Shown piece by piece: positions 1 through 8,158 of a stretch of 64,000 nucleotides of DNA. The translations under genes were made by a program, and so were the position numbers. Source of the DNA: Phycisphaerales bacterium (GTDB lineage Bacteria > Planctomycetota > Phycisphaerae > Phycisphaerales > UBA1924); NCBI GenBank assembly GCA_016709445.1, contig JADJMV010000009.1, forward strand, positions 151,823 to 215,822. The letters run 5' to 3'. Positions within the stretch are counted from its first letter, which is position 1, and the number at the start of each line of letters is the position of its first letter. The notes below the pieces were generated by a model. The model did no database searches. It worked only from the letters and a program-made list of their open reading frames with translations, and was not told the origin of the DNA.

Positions 1-1372
1 CCTCCCAGATGGCGTTGCCGACGTGGCCCTGGGTGACGGCGACGTGGTGCGGGAAGTGCTGGAGGAGGACGTCGCGGTAGAGGCGCTGGAGGTTGGGCAG
101 GCGGCACCAGCCGTAGCAGCCGAAGGTGACGGCGGGGTTGCTCTCGATGGCGCCCTCGGCGACGACGGCCTTCATTTCGCCGGAGGGATCCTGGGTGATA
201 CGGCAGAGGGTGAGGGGGCCGTTGCGGGCGATGAACTCGATGGTGCCCTCGGAGTCCTCGTAGGGCGCCGCGCCGCTGGAGGCGATGATCTCCTGGACGC
301 CGAGGCGCACGGGGGTGCGGGCGAAGGCGGCGGGGAAGACGCCGCAGTGCCAGACGTTGGCGAGTTCGTCGTCGTCGTTGTGGAGGTTGTTCCAGTCGGC
401 GAGGCCGGCGGGGGAGTCGGAGGCGAGCATGGCGGCGTGCATGGACATGGTGCCCATGATGTCGGCCTCGCAGGCGCTGGGGACGCCCTCGTCGCCGAAG
501 CGGCTCATGGTGGTGCAGGAGCAGACGCCGTAGTTGGCCTGGATGCTGGTCCAGCACTGGATGCCGAAGGCGTCGATGGCGTTGGCGGCCGCCCAGCGGC
601 GGAGGAAGAGCTCGAGCTTGGCGCTGCGGATGACGGAGAGCTGCTTGATGGCGGAGGTGTCGGCGTAGCCCTGGATCGACTCGACGACGCGGGCGAGGTC
701 GGGGTCGGCATCGGGGATGCGGTTGGCGCCGCCGATGGCCTCTGAGAGGTCGAGGGTGACGACGGTGGGGCCGAGGCGCTGGAGCTGCTTTTCGTTGAAG
801 CGGCAGGTCCAGAAGGCGTCGGGGCGGGCGCCGATCTGGCCGTAGCGGGCGTTGCGGAGGCCGTGGACGACACGGCAGATGCGGACGAAGAGGTCGAGGT
901 CGCGGGAGAAGGAGTCGTCGGAGGGGAAGCAGATGGGGCGCTGGGCGACGGTGTAGGGGGCGCCGATCTGGCGGAGGACCTCGCCGATTGAGAGCAGGCC
1001 GCAGAAGCTGTCGCGGCGCTTGGTGGTCATCGTGAGGCGCTCTTCCTCCTGGCAGCCGTAGATCATGATGGGGACGTTGAGGGCGGCCTTCTTGACGCAC
1101 CAGGCGACGCCCTGCTCCTCGCCGAAGTTGACGGCGCCCACGAGGATGCCGTGGACGCCCTCGCGGCGGAAGAGCTCGGCGGCGTGCTCGGCTTCCTGGC
1201 GGGTCTCGACGCAGCCGACTTTGGTGTCGGCGGGGTCGGGGACGACAACGGTGATGCCGAGGCGCTGCATGGCGCGGATGGTTTCATCGCGCATCTTGGC
1301 GGCGAGTTCCTTGGAGAAGAAGCCGCGGTTGGCGGGGATGAAGCCGAGTTTGACGTTGCGGATGGGGGGCAT
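1..1372 (-). CDS. L-fucose/L-arabinose isomerase family protein (3' end outside window)
   Basis: The frame stays open from an ATG at 1372 to the window edge, giving about 457 residues without the C-terminus. The protein resembles the L-fucose isomerase fold family (FucI and AraA relatives). Metal-ligand-like elements appear in family order: an acidic residue in CEADIMG, an aspartate in ADWNN and a histidine in VWHCG. It is the last gene seen of a leftward unit after the regulator, ribulokinase and araD, 38 bases beyond the araD stop. From that context I infer that it converts L-arabinose to L-ribulose in place of a classical AraA. The family call is firm. The substrate is inferred only from neighbours, and L-fucose or another aldose remains possible. 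Confidence 0.8.
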   Translation of the reverse strand, partial: MPPIRNVKLGFIPANRGFFSKELAAKMRDETIRAMQRLGITVVVPDPADTKVGCVETRQEAEHAAELFRREGVHGILVGAVNFGEEQGVAWCVKKAALNVPIMIYGCQEEERLTMTTKRRDSFCGLLSIGEVLRQIGAPYTVAQRPICFPSDDSFSRDLDLFVRICRVVHGLRNARYGQIGARPDAFWTCRFNEKQLQRLGPTVVTLDLSEAIGGANRIPDADPDLARVVESIQGYADTSAIKQLSVIRSAKLELFLRRWAAANAIDAFGIQCWTSIQANYGVCSCTTMSRFGDEGVPSACEADIMGTMSMHAAMLASDSPAGLADWNNLHNDDDELANVWHCGVFPAAFARTPVRLGVQEIIASSGAAPYEDSEGTIEFIARNGPLTLCRITQDPSGEMKAVVAEGAIESNPAVTFGCYGWCRLPNLQRLYRDVLLQHFPHHVAVTQGHVGNAIWE

Positions 1373-1410
1373 GGGTGCTCCGGGGCGGGCGTTGGAATGC
1401 GGGGTGTGGA

Positions 1411-2106
1411 TCAGGTGGCCTGGCCGTAGTAGGCGCCGGCTCCGTGCTTGCGGGATTGGTGCTTGTGGAGGATGTGGGGTTCGATCGGGACGTGCGGTCC
1501 GAGGGCGAGCGTGCCGTGGGCGAGGTGGGCGATGGCCTCGAGGGCGACGGCATTCTCCAGGCTCTTGGCGGCGGTGACGCCCCAGACGAAGGGGGCGTGG
1601 CCGGGGAGGAGGACGGCGGGGACCCGCGAGCGATCGCGGTGGCGGAAGCACTCGAGGATGAGCAGGCCGGTCTGGGCCTCATAGCCGGCGTCGACTTCCT
1701 CTGGAGTGAGTTGGCGCGTCACGGGGACATCGCCCGCAAAGTGGTCGGCGTGGGTCGTGCCGAGGCAGGGGATCGGCGTGCGGGCCTGGGCGAACATGGT
1801 GGCGTAGGGGGAGTGGGTGTGGGTGACGCCGCCGACTTCGGGCCAGGCGCGGTAGAGGGCGAGGTGGGTCGGCGTGTCGGTCGAGGGGCGGAGGTCGCCC
1901 TCGACGATCCTGCCTTCGAGATCGACGAGCACGATGTCGTGCGGTCGGAGCCGTTCGTAGGGGACGCCGCTGGGCTTGATGGCGACGATATCGCGGGAGG
2001 GGGTGATGCCGCTGACGTTTCCCCATGTGAGGGTCACGAGGCCGTGGGCGACCAGCGCCCGATTGGCATCGCAGACCGCGTCGCGGAGTTGGCTTCGCTC
2101 GCTCAT
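1411..2106 (-). CDS. araD: L-ribulose-5-phosphate 4-epimerase (class II aldolase/adducin family)
   Basis: A 231-residue cytoplasmic enzyme, the usual size for AraD/FucA proteins. It interconverts L-ribulose 5-phosphate and D-xylulose 5-phosphate and so feeds arabinose carbon into the pentose phosphate pathway. The zinc-binding HTHS motif lies near residue 95 and the third histidine is in PGHAPF near residue 171. The N-terminal TWGNVSG segment is the phosphate-binding stretch of the family. Its ATG lies inside the last codons of the ribulokinase gene (4-base ATGA overlap), so the two are probably translationally coupled. Fuculose-phosphate aldolase is the main alternative, but the adjacent AraB-type kinase favours AraD. 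Confidence 0.9.
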   Translation of the reverse strand: MSERSQLRDAVCDANRALVAHGLVTLTWGNVSGITPSRDIVAIKPSGVPYERLRPHDIVLVDLEGRIVEGDLRPSTDTPTHLALYRAWPEVGGVTHTHSPYATMFAQARTPIPCLGTTHADHFAGDVPVTRQLTPEEVDAGYEAQTGLLILECFRHRDRSRVPAVLLPGHAPFVWGVTAAKSLENAVALEAIAHLAHGTLALGPHVPIEPHILHKHQSRKHGAGAYYGQAT

Positions 2107-3809
2107 GTGAGCCCCCTGGCTTGTCGGCGGATCTGGATGAGTTCCTTCATCACGTGGTGGAGCGGCGCCGCCGGGCCGGAGGCGGCGAATGCGTCGTGGA
2201 GGGCGGTGTAGATGGCGTAGAGACGGTGGTAGACCGCGGCGGCGGCGGGGTCGGGCTTGTAGCTCTCGGGGCGGACGGCGGTCATGGCGCGCTGTGCGGC
2301 GGGGACGTCGTCATGGGCGCCTCCGACGACGGCCCCGAAGATCGCGGCGCCGAGGGCGCAGGTCTGGCCGGATCGGCTGACAAACATGGGCCGGTTGCAG
2401 ACGTCGGCATAGATCTGCATGACCAGCGGGCTCTTCTCGGCGATTCCGCCGCAGTTGATGACGCGGTCGATGGGCACGCCGAACTCGCTGATACGGTCGA
2501 TGATCTTCAGGGCTCCGAAGGCGGTCGCCTCGATCAGGGCCCGGTAGATCTCGGGCGGGACGGTGTGGAGGGTTTGACCGACGAGGAGGCCGGTGAGCAG
2601 GGGGTCGACGAGGACGGTGCGGTTGCCGTTGTGCCAATCGAGGGCGACGAGGCCGCTCTCGCCGGGCTTGAGTTTGGCGGCTTCCCGGGTCAGGGCGGTA
2701 TGCACGTCGGGGCCGGTGCCGAATCCCGAGGGGGCAATGCGGCTGACGAACCAGTTGAAGATATCCCCAACGGCCGACTGGCCGGCCTCGATCCCGAGCA
2801 TGCCGGGGAGGATGCTCTCGGGCACGATGCCGCAGACGCCGGGGATGTCGGGCACGCCGCCGTCGATGGGGGCGACCATGCAGTCGCAGGTGCTGGTTCC
2901 CATGATCTTGACGAGGGCGCCGGGGGCGGCGCCCGAGCCGACAGCGCCCATGTGGGCGTCGAAGGCGCCGACTGCGACCGGGATGCCGGCGGGCAGGCCT
3001 ACGCGGGTGGCGTGCTCGGCGGTGAGGTGGCCCGCGGTGTGGCTCGAGGGCACCGCCATCGTCTCGTACCGGATTCGGGAGAAGCCGGGGGAGAGCGAGT
3101 CGAGGAATTCGGCGGAGGGGAGCCCGCCCCAGGAGGGGTGGTACATCGCCTTGTGGCCGGCGGCGCAGATGCTCCGGCGCATAGAGCTTGGATCGGAGTT
3201 GCCGGTCAAGACGCCCGGGACGTAATCGCAGAGTTCGACCCATGCTGCGGCTGCGGAGGCGACGGCGGGGTTGGCACGCTCGCACCGGAGGGCCTTGGAC
3301 CAGAACCACTCGGAGGAGTAGGTGCCGCCGCACTTGGCGAGGTACGGCAGGCCGGCGGCCCGGGCCTTGTCGGTGATCTCCGCGGCCTCGGCGTGGCTGG
3401 TGTGGTCTTTCCACAGCCAGGCCATCGCGGCGGGTTCACGGGCGAACTGTTTGTGGAGGGCGAGGGCAACCCCGTCGGCGTCGACGGGGATGGGGGTCGA
3501 GCCGGTGGTGTCGACGCCGATGCCGACGATGCGGTCCGGCCGAAAGCCGCGGTGGGACGCGGCGGCGCGGACGGCGGCGGCGGCGGAGCGGACGAAGCCC
3601 TCGAGGTAGTCGGCGGGGTGCTGGCGTGCGAGGTTGGGGTCCTTCGGGTCGAGGACAACGCCGTGGTCGCCGTGGGCGTACTCCCAGACGGCGGTCGCGA
3701 TTTCCTCCCCGGTCGCGGTGTCGACGACGAGGGCACGGACGGAGTTGGTGCCGTAGTCGACACCGAGGGCAAACTGCGGCGTGGACTCGTGGGACGCTTC
3801 GCGGCTCAT
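2103..3809 (-). CDS. araB: Ribulokinase, FGGY carbohydrate kinase family
   Basis: A 568-residue kinase that phosphorylates L-ribulose with ATP. The N-terminal phosphate loop GVDYGTNSVRALVVD is the AraB-type signature rather than the xylulokinase one. The C-terminal FGGY half carries NCGGIAEKSPL and the ALGAAIFGAV helix. The ATG at 3809 was chosen over upstream in-frame starts because AGGAG precedes it closely and upstream starts would run back into the regulator gene. It follows the ROK regulator by 13 bases and overlaps araD by 4 bases. Length and motifs agree with bacterial AraB, and no defects are visible. Confidence 0.93.
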   Translation of the reverse strand: MSREASHESTPQFALGVDYGTNSVRALVVDTATGEEIATAVWEYAHGDHGVVLDPKDPNLARQHPADYLEGFVRSAAAAVRAAASHRGFRPDRIVGIGVDTTGSTPIPVDADGVALALHKQFAREPAAMAWLWKDHTSHAEAAEITDKARAAGLPYLAKCGGTYSSEWFWSKALRCERANPAVASAAAAWVELCDYVPGVLTGNSDPSSMRRSICAAGHKAMYHPSWGGLPSAEFLDSLSPGFSRIRYETMAVPSSHTAGHLTAEHATRVGLPAGIPVAVGAFDAHMGAVGSGAAPGALVKIMGTSTCDCMVAPIDGGVPDIPGVCGIVPESILPGMLGIEAGQSAVGDIFNWFVSRIAPSGFGTGPDVHTALTREAAKLKPGESGLVALDWHNGNRTVLVDPLLTGLLVGQTLHTVPPEIYRALIEATAFGALKIIDRISEFGVPIDRVINCGGIAEKSPLVMQIYADVCNRPMFVSRSGQTCALGAAIFGAVVGGAHDDVPAAQRAMTAVRPESYKPDPAAAAVYHRLYAIYTALHDAFAASGPAAPLHHVMKELIQIRRQARGLT

Positions 3810-3822
3810 GGGGTCTCCTGGC

Positions 3823-4998
3823 TCACCCGGCCGAGGGCAGGCGGGCAGCGCCAACCGTCTCGGGCTCGGGCAATAGGATGCGGTCGGCGGCGGCGGCAAT
3901 CAAGCCGAGGGCCCGGCGTCGCCCGGCGGCTCGGCAATCGAGCTTGGCGAATCGCGCGATCAGGGCGTGCTGGGAGATGCGCTCCCCGAATTCGCCAACC
4001 ACGGCGGGGTGCAGCGACGGCAGGTCGCCGGTCAGGACGATGTGCTGGATGCCGAGGAGATTGATGGCGCCGGCGATGACGACGGCGGCGGAGTCGATCG
4101 AGCGGAGCAGCCAGGGCTCGGGGGATCGGCACTCGGCGACGTGGGCTCGGAGTTCGGCCCACGCGGCGCGGGGGCGGCGGCGGGCGGCCCGGTAGCTCTG
4201 GAGGAGGCCGGCGCGGGAGACGAGGGTCTCGAGGCAGCCCGTGGACCCGCAGGCGCAGGGGCGACGGTTGCCCTGCACGCCGGTATGACCGATCTCGCCG
4301 CAGAGCGGGAGCGGGCCTTGGAGCAGGTGACCGCCCGTGATGACGGCGCCGCCGACGCCGTCGCCGAAATCGACGAGCACGAAGGACTCGGGGGCATCGC
4401 CGGCGGCCTGATGGCCAAGGGCCAGGGCTTGGATCTCCTGGACAGCGCCGGTTGGAGCTTTCCAAAGGCCGCGGATGGCGGTGAGGAGGCCTCGGCCCTG
4501 GGTCCACGGGAGGTTTGGCGAGAAGAGGATGCGCTCGGCGGAGGCATCGAGCACGCCGGGGACGCTGACCATCGCGGCGGGCGGTTCGGAGATCCCGATC
4601 CGCCTGGCCCGGGAGCGCAGGAGCCTGACGAAGGCCGCCTGGGTGGCGGGCGTCTTGAAACGCTCGACCGGCGCCGCGGGCGCGCCGGCGAGGTCAACGG
4701 CGTAGAGCAGCGATTCGCGGACACCGAGTTCGAGGATGGGGATCGATCGATCGGGGTTGAGGGAGACGATCCTGGGTGGGCGGCCCATCGGGGAGGCGGG
4801 GGCATCGGGCGTGCGGCCGGGCTCGGCCTCGGCGGCAAGCCCGGCGGCGAGGAGTTCGTCGACGACCTTGCCGGTGGTGACGGGGGAGAGCCCGGTGCGG
4901 CGGGCGAGTTCGGCGCGGGAACACCCGCCGCGGGCGAGGAGCACGCGGAAGATCAGGCGGGTGTTGGCGACCCGCAGTTGGGAGGGGTGCAGATACAT
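3823..4998 (-). CDS. ROK-family transcriptional regulator (NagC/XylR type)
   Basis: A 391-residue protein. Residues 1-65 form a winged helix-turn-helix (CSRAELARRTGLSPVTTGKV). The rest is a ROK sugar-kinase-like domain with the GEIGH motif and the cysteine zinc site CACGSTGCLE. Such proteins usually repress sugar operons and release DNA on binding a sugar. It is the first gene of the leftward unit with araB, araD and the isomerase, and diverges from the GH127/transporter unit. The gap of about 85 bases contains a perfect palindrome (5006-5017) ending 8 bases from its start codon, so autoregulation and control of both units is likely. The effector is unknown; L-arabinose or a derivative is the natural guess. 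Confidence 0.88.
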   Translation of the reverse strand: MYLHPSQLRVANTRLIFRVLLARGGCSRAELARRTGLSPVTTGKVVDELLAAGLAAEAEPGRTPDAPASPMGRPPRIVSLNPDRSIPILELGVRESLLYAVDLAGAPAAPVERFKTPATQAAFVRLLRSRARRIGISEPPAAMVSVPGVLDASAERILFSPNLPWTQGRGLLTAIRGLWKAPTGAVQEIQALALGHQAAGDAPESFVLVDFGDGVGGAVITGGHLLQGPLPLCGEIGHTGVQGNRRPCACGSTGCLETLVSRAGLLQSYRAARRRPRAAWAELRAHVAECRSPEPWLLRSIDSAAVVIAGAINLLGIQHIVLTGDLPSLHPAVVGEFGERISQHALIARFAKLDCRAAGRRRALGLIAAAADRILLPEPETVGAARLPSAG

Positions 4999-5005
4999 CC
5001 TGAAC

Positions 5006-5017
5006 TTAGTATACTAA
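5006..5017. promoter_or_regulatory. Perfect 12-bp palindrome, probable ROK operator with bidirectional -10 elements
   Basis: TTAGTATACTAA is a perfect inverted repeat and the only AT-rich patch in the divergent gap between the ROK regulator and the GH127 gene. TATACT occurs on both strands within it, so it could supply the -10 element in both directions. A repressor bound here would block both promoters. No convincing -35 box is visible. The role is inferred from position and symmetry. Confidence 0.6.
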
Positions 5018-5083
5018 CTCCCCATGCGGCGGGGGGCGGCCCCCGGCCCCGCACGAGGCCCCCCGGACCCGGAGGATCCCGAC

Positions 5084-8000
5084 ATGGCGAATTCTCTCCG
5101 CCTGAGACCCGCTCTCGCCCCGATGCTGGCGATCGCCTTGTTCGCCCCGAGCCTGCCTGCTGCGGGCGACGGGGGCGCTACGGCGGTCCCCTTGACGCAG
5201 GTGCGGGTCCACGACGAGTTCTGGGCGCCCCGGATTGCAAGGGACCGCGCGGTGACGCTGGGCCACGTGCTCGACGAGTGCGAGGAGACCGGCCGGATCG
5301 CCAACTTCGAGGTGGCGGCCGGGGCAAAGTCCGGGGGGATGAACGGCTACTTCTTCAACGACTCGGACGTCTACAAGGCGATCGAGGGGGCGGCGTATCT
5401 GCTCGCGACGCAGCCGGACCCGGCGGTGGAGGCACGGTGCGATGCGATCATCGAGAAGATCGCGGCGGCCCAGATGCCGGACGGGTATCTGTACACGCCG
5501 CGGGAGATCATGGACCCGAAGAACCCCCCGCCGGGCGGGCCCGAGCGGTGGTCTGATGTGGGTTCGGGGCACGAGCTGTATTGCGCGGGGCATCTGTACG
5601 AGGCGGGGATCGCGTACTTCGAGGCGACGGGCAAGCGGCGGCTGCTGGATGTGGCGATCAAGAACGCCGACCTGGTGTGCTCGGCTTTCGGCCCGGGGAA
5701 GGACCCGCACCCCCCGGGGCATCCGGAGATCGAGCTGGCGCTCGCGAGGCTGTACAGGTTGACCGGAGAGCAGCGGTACCTGGACGCGATGGGGTTCTTC
5801 ATCGAGACCCGAGGGCAGGCCGGGCGGGGGCGCGATCTGTACGGCGAATACGCGCAGGACAGCCGGCCCGTGCTCGAGCAGTCGGAGGCCGAGGGGCACG
5901 CGGTGCGGCTCGCATACCTCTACTCGGGTGTGACGGACTTGGCCACCCTGACCGGACGGACTGAGTATCTCGGGGCCTCCGAACGCGTGTGGGACGACAT
6001 CGTGCGGACCAAGCTCTATATCACGGGCGGCGTCGGGAGCCAGGGCAACAACGAGGGGTTTGGCCGGGCGTACGACCTCCCGAACTCGAGCGCGTACAAC
6101 GAGACGTGCTCGTCGATCGCGCTGATCCTCTGGAGCAGGCGGCTGGCGCTCGCCACGGGCGACGCGAAGTACTCGGACGTGATGGAACGGACGCTCTACA
6201 ACGCGATGCTGGCGGGGTGGTCGGAATCGGGCGATCGGTTCTTCTATCCGAACCCATTGGAATCGGCACGCGGGGCGGAGCGGTCGCCCTGGTTTGCGTG
6301 CGCCTGCTGCCCGCCGAACGTGCTGCGATTCATCGCGTCGATGCCGGGAATGATCTACTCGACCGCCGATCGCGGGCTCACCGTCGATCTGTACGTCGGG
6401 AGCGACGCGGGCGTCGTGGTCGGGGGGACGCCCGTCCGCGTCTCGCAGGAGACGCGGTACCCGAGCGACGGTCGGGTCGAGTTGAAGATCGAGCCGGAGC
6501 GGGCGACTCGGTTCGCGTTGCGGCTTCGGGTTCCCGGATGGGCCAGGGGCGAGGTGACGCCGGGAGGGCTGTACCGCTTCATCGATGCCGGCGGCGAGGG
6601 GCCGACGCTCCTGATCAATGGCGAGGCGACGGCGCTCACGCTCGACCGGGGGTACGCGGTGCTCGACCGCGAGTGGAAGCCGGGCGACAAGGTCGAACTC
6701 GATCTGCCGATGCCGGTGCGGCGGGTGGTGGCCGATGATCGCGTCGCGACCGATCGCGGGCGCATGGCCCTCCAGCGGGGACCGCTGGTCTATTGCTTCG
6801 AGGCGGCCGATGCCATGGGGCAGTCGGTGCTGAGCTATGTCGCGGACCCCTCCCAGCCGTGGATGGTGCAACAGGTTGCGGCCCCGCCGCAGATCGTGTG
6901 CAGCGTGAAGACCGCCTCACGGGACTCGGCGGGTCACGCGAGAGCGGACGGCATCGCCGTCGCAACCGGGATCCCCTACTCCTCGTGGGCGAATCGGGAT
7001 CGCGGCGCGATGGAGGTGTGGCTCGCGACCGATGCCGCCTACGCGAAGCCGACACCCTCCCCGAGCCTGGCCCATCGCGCCAGGGCCTCCTCCTCATTCG
7101 GCGGCGACCTGGCGGCCCTTTCGGATCAGATGGAGCCCAAGAGTTCGGACGACCACGACAATCCGTTCCTGCACTGGTGGCCCCGCAAGGGCACGGAGGA
7201 GTGGGTGCAATACGACTTGGCGGAGCCCACGCGGGTCGGGGGGGTCGAGGTCTATTGGTTTGATGACACCGGGCGCGGCGAGTGCCGGCTGCCGGCGAGC
7301 TGGAAGCTCCTCGCGAACGTGGACGGCCAGTGGCGGGAAGTCTCGGACCCCAGCGGGTACGGCGTCGACGGCGACCGGTACAACCGCTGCACGTTCGACC
7401 CGGTCGTCGCGGCGGGGCTGCGGATCGTGGTGCAGTCGCAGGAGGGCTGGGCGGGCGGGATCCACGAGTGGCGGGTGCTGAGCCCGGATGATCTGATCGC
7501 GCAATCCCAGCCCGGGGAAGCGGAGGGAGCCTCCGGGCCGAACCTGCTCCCGAACGCGTCGTTCGAGGATGTTGAGGGCGACGCGCCGCTGCACTGGCGC
7601 CGCTCGGTGTGGGGCGGAGAGCCCTCGGCCATGGTGGCGCTCGACTCCGGGCAGGACGGCGACGGCGCCGTGGCGATCTCTTCGGAAACGGGCGCCGACG
7701 CGGGCTGGTCGTGCACGGTGCCGGTCGAGATGAACTCTCGGTATCGGCTCTCTGGGTGGATCGCGACGCTGGACGTCGTTGCCAAGGGGAATGCGCACGG
7801 GGCGCTGCTGAACATCCACAACCTGCAGGAGGTGCGGACGCGAGCGCTGACGGGGACGAACGACTGGACGTACGTCTCGGTGGAGTTCGATACGGGGCCC
7901 AACGACTCGGTGATGATCAACTGCCTGTTCGGCGGATGGGGTCTGGCGACGGGCATCGCCAACTACGACAACATCCGGCTGGAACTGCTGGAGAAGGGGG

Positions 8001-8158
8001 AAGCGCCGGCGCCGCGGATCTCGATCGACGCGGCCCGCACCGGCCCCGATCAGCAAGTACATCTACGGGCAGTTCATCGAGCACCTGGGCCGGTGCATCT
8101 ACGGCGGGATCTGGTCGGAGATGCTCGCGGACCGGAAGTTCTTTACGCCCGTGGGTGA
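5084..8158 (+). CDS. Secreted GH127 beta-L-arabinofuranosidase with C-terminal carbohydrate-binding-type domains; probably continuous with GH51
   Basis: The ATG at 5084 has GGAGG 9 bases upstream and starts a signal peptide (residues 1-28, ending SLPAAG). The GH127 domain fills about residues 40-640. The cysteine/zinc catalytic site is intact, with NETCSS near residue 340 and ACACCPPN near 405, where the family has its zinc-binding glutamate and cysteines. A discoidin-like domain follows at about 690-800 (TRVGGVEVYWFDDTG to GGIHEWRVL), then a CBM4/9-like module at about 825-975. The frame then changes at CCCC (8044-8047), and the residues to 8158 look like out-of-frame translation of the GH51 start. 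Without one C, the product would be a single protein of about 1,578 residues carrying both enzymes. Confidence 0.85.
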   Translation: MANSLRLRPALAPMLAIALFAPSLPAAGDGGATAVPLTQVRVHDEFWAPRIARDRAVTLGHVLDECEETGRIANFEVAAGAKSGGMNGYFFNDSDVYKAIEGAAYLLATQPDPAVEARCDAIIEKIAAAQMPDGYLYTPREIMDPKNPPPGGPERWSDVGSGHELYCAGHLYEAGIAYFEATGKRRLLDVAIKNADLVCSAFGPGKDPHPPGHPEIELALARLYRLTGEQRYLDAMGFFIETRGQAGRGRDLYGEYAQDSRPVLEQSEAEGHAVRLAYLYSGVTDLATLTGRTEYLGASERVWDDIVRTKLYITGGVGSQGNNEGFGRAYDLPNSSAYNETCSSIALILWSRRLALATGDAKYSDVMERTLYNAMLAGWSESGDRFFYPNPLESARGAERSPWFACACCPPNVLRFIASMPGMIYSTADRGLTVDLYVGSDAGVVVGGTPVRVSQETRYPSDGRVELKIEPERATRFALRLRVPGWARGEVTPGGLYRFIDAGGEGPTLLINGEATALTLDRGYAVLDREWKPGDKVELDLPMPVRRVVADDRVATDRGRMALQRGPLVYCFEAADAMGQSVLSYVADPSQPWMVQQVAAPPQIVCSVKTASRDSAGHARADGIAVATGIPYSSWANRDRGAMEVWLATDAAYAKPTPSPSLAHRARASSSFGGDLAALSDQMEPKSSDDHDNPFLHWWPRKGTEEWVQYDLAEPTRVGGVEVYWFDDTGRGECRLPASWKLLANVDGQWREVSDPSGYGVDGDRYNRCTFDPVVAAGLRIVVQSQEGWAGGIHEWRVLSPDDLIAQSQPGEAEGASGPNLLPNASFEDVEGDAPLHWRRSVWGGEPSAMVALDSGQDGDGAVAISSETGADAGWSCTVPVEMNSRYRLSGWIATLDVVAKGNAHGALLNIHNLQEVRTRALTGTNDWTYVSVEFDTGPNDSVMINCLFGGWGLATGIANYDNIRLELLEKGEAPAPRISIDAARTGPDQQVHLRAVHRAPGPVHLRRDLVGDARGPEVLYARG

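Noticed and set aside
2121..4064. A 647-codon plus-strand frame antisense to ribulokinase
   Set aside because: It is glycine/alanine/aspartate-rich with no domain match and lies opposite a well-conserved araB; a codon-composition shadow.
5006..6871. A 621-codon minus-strand frame over GH127
   Set aside because: Arg/Pro/His-rich low-complexity translation opposite conserved GH127 motifs.
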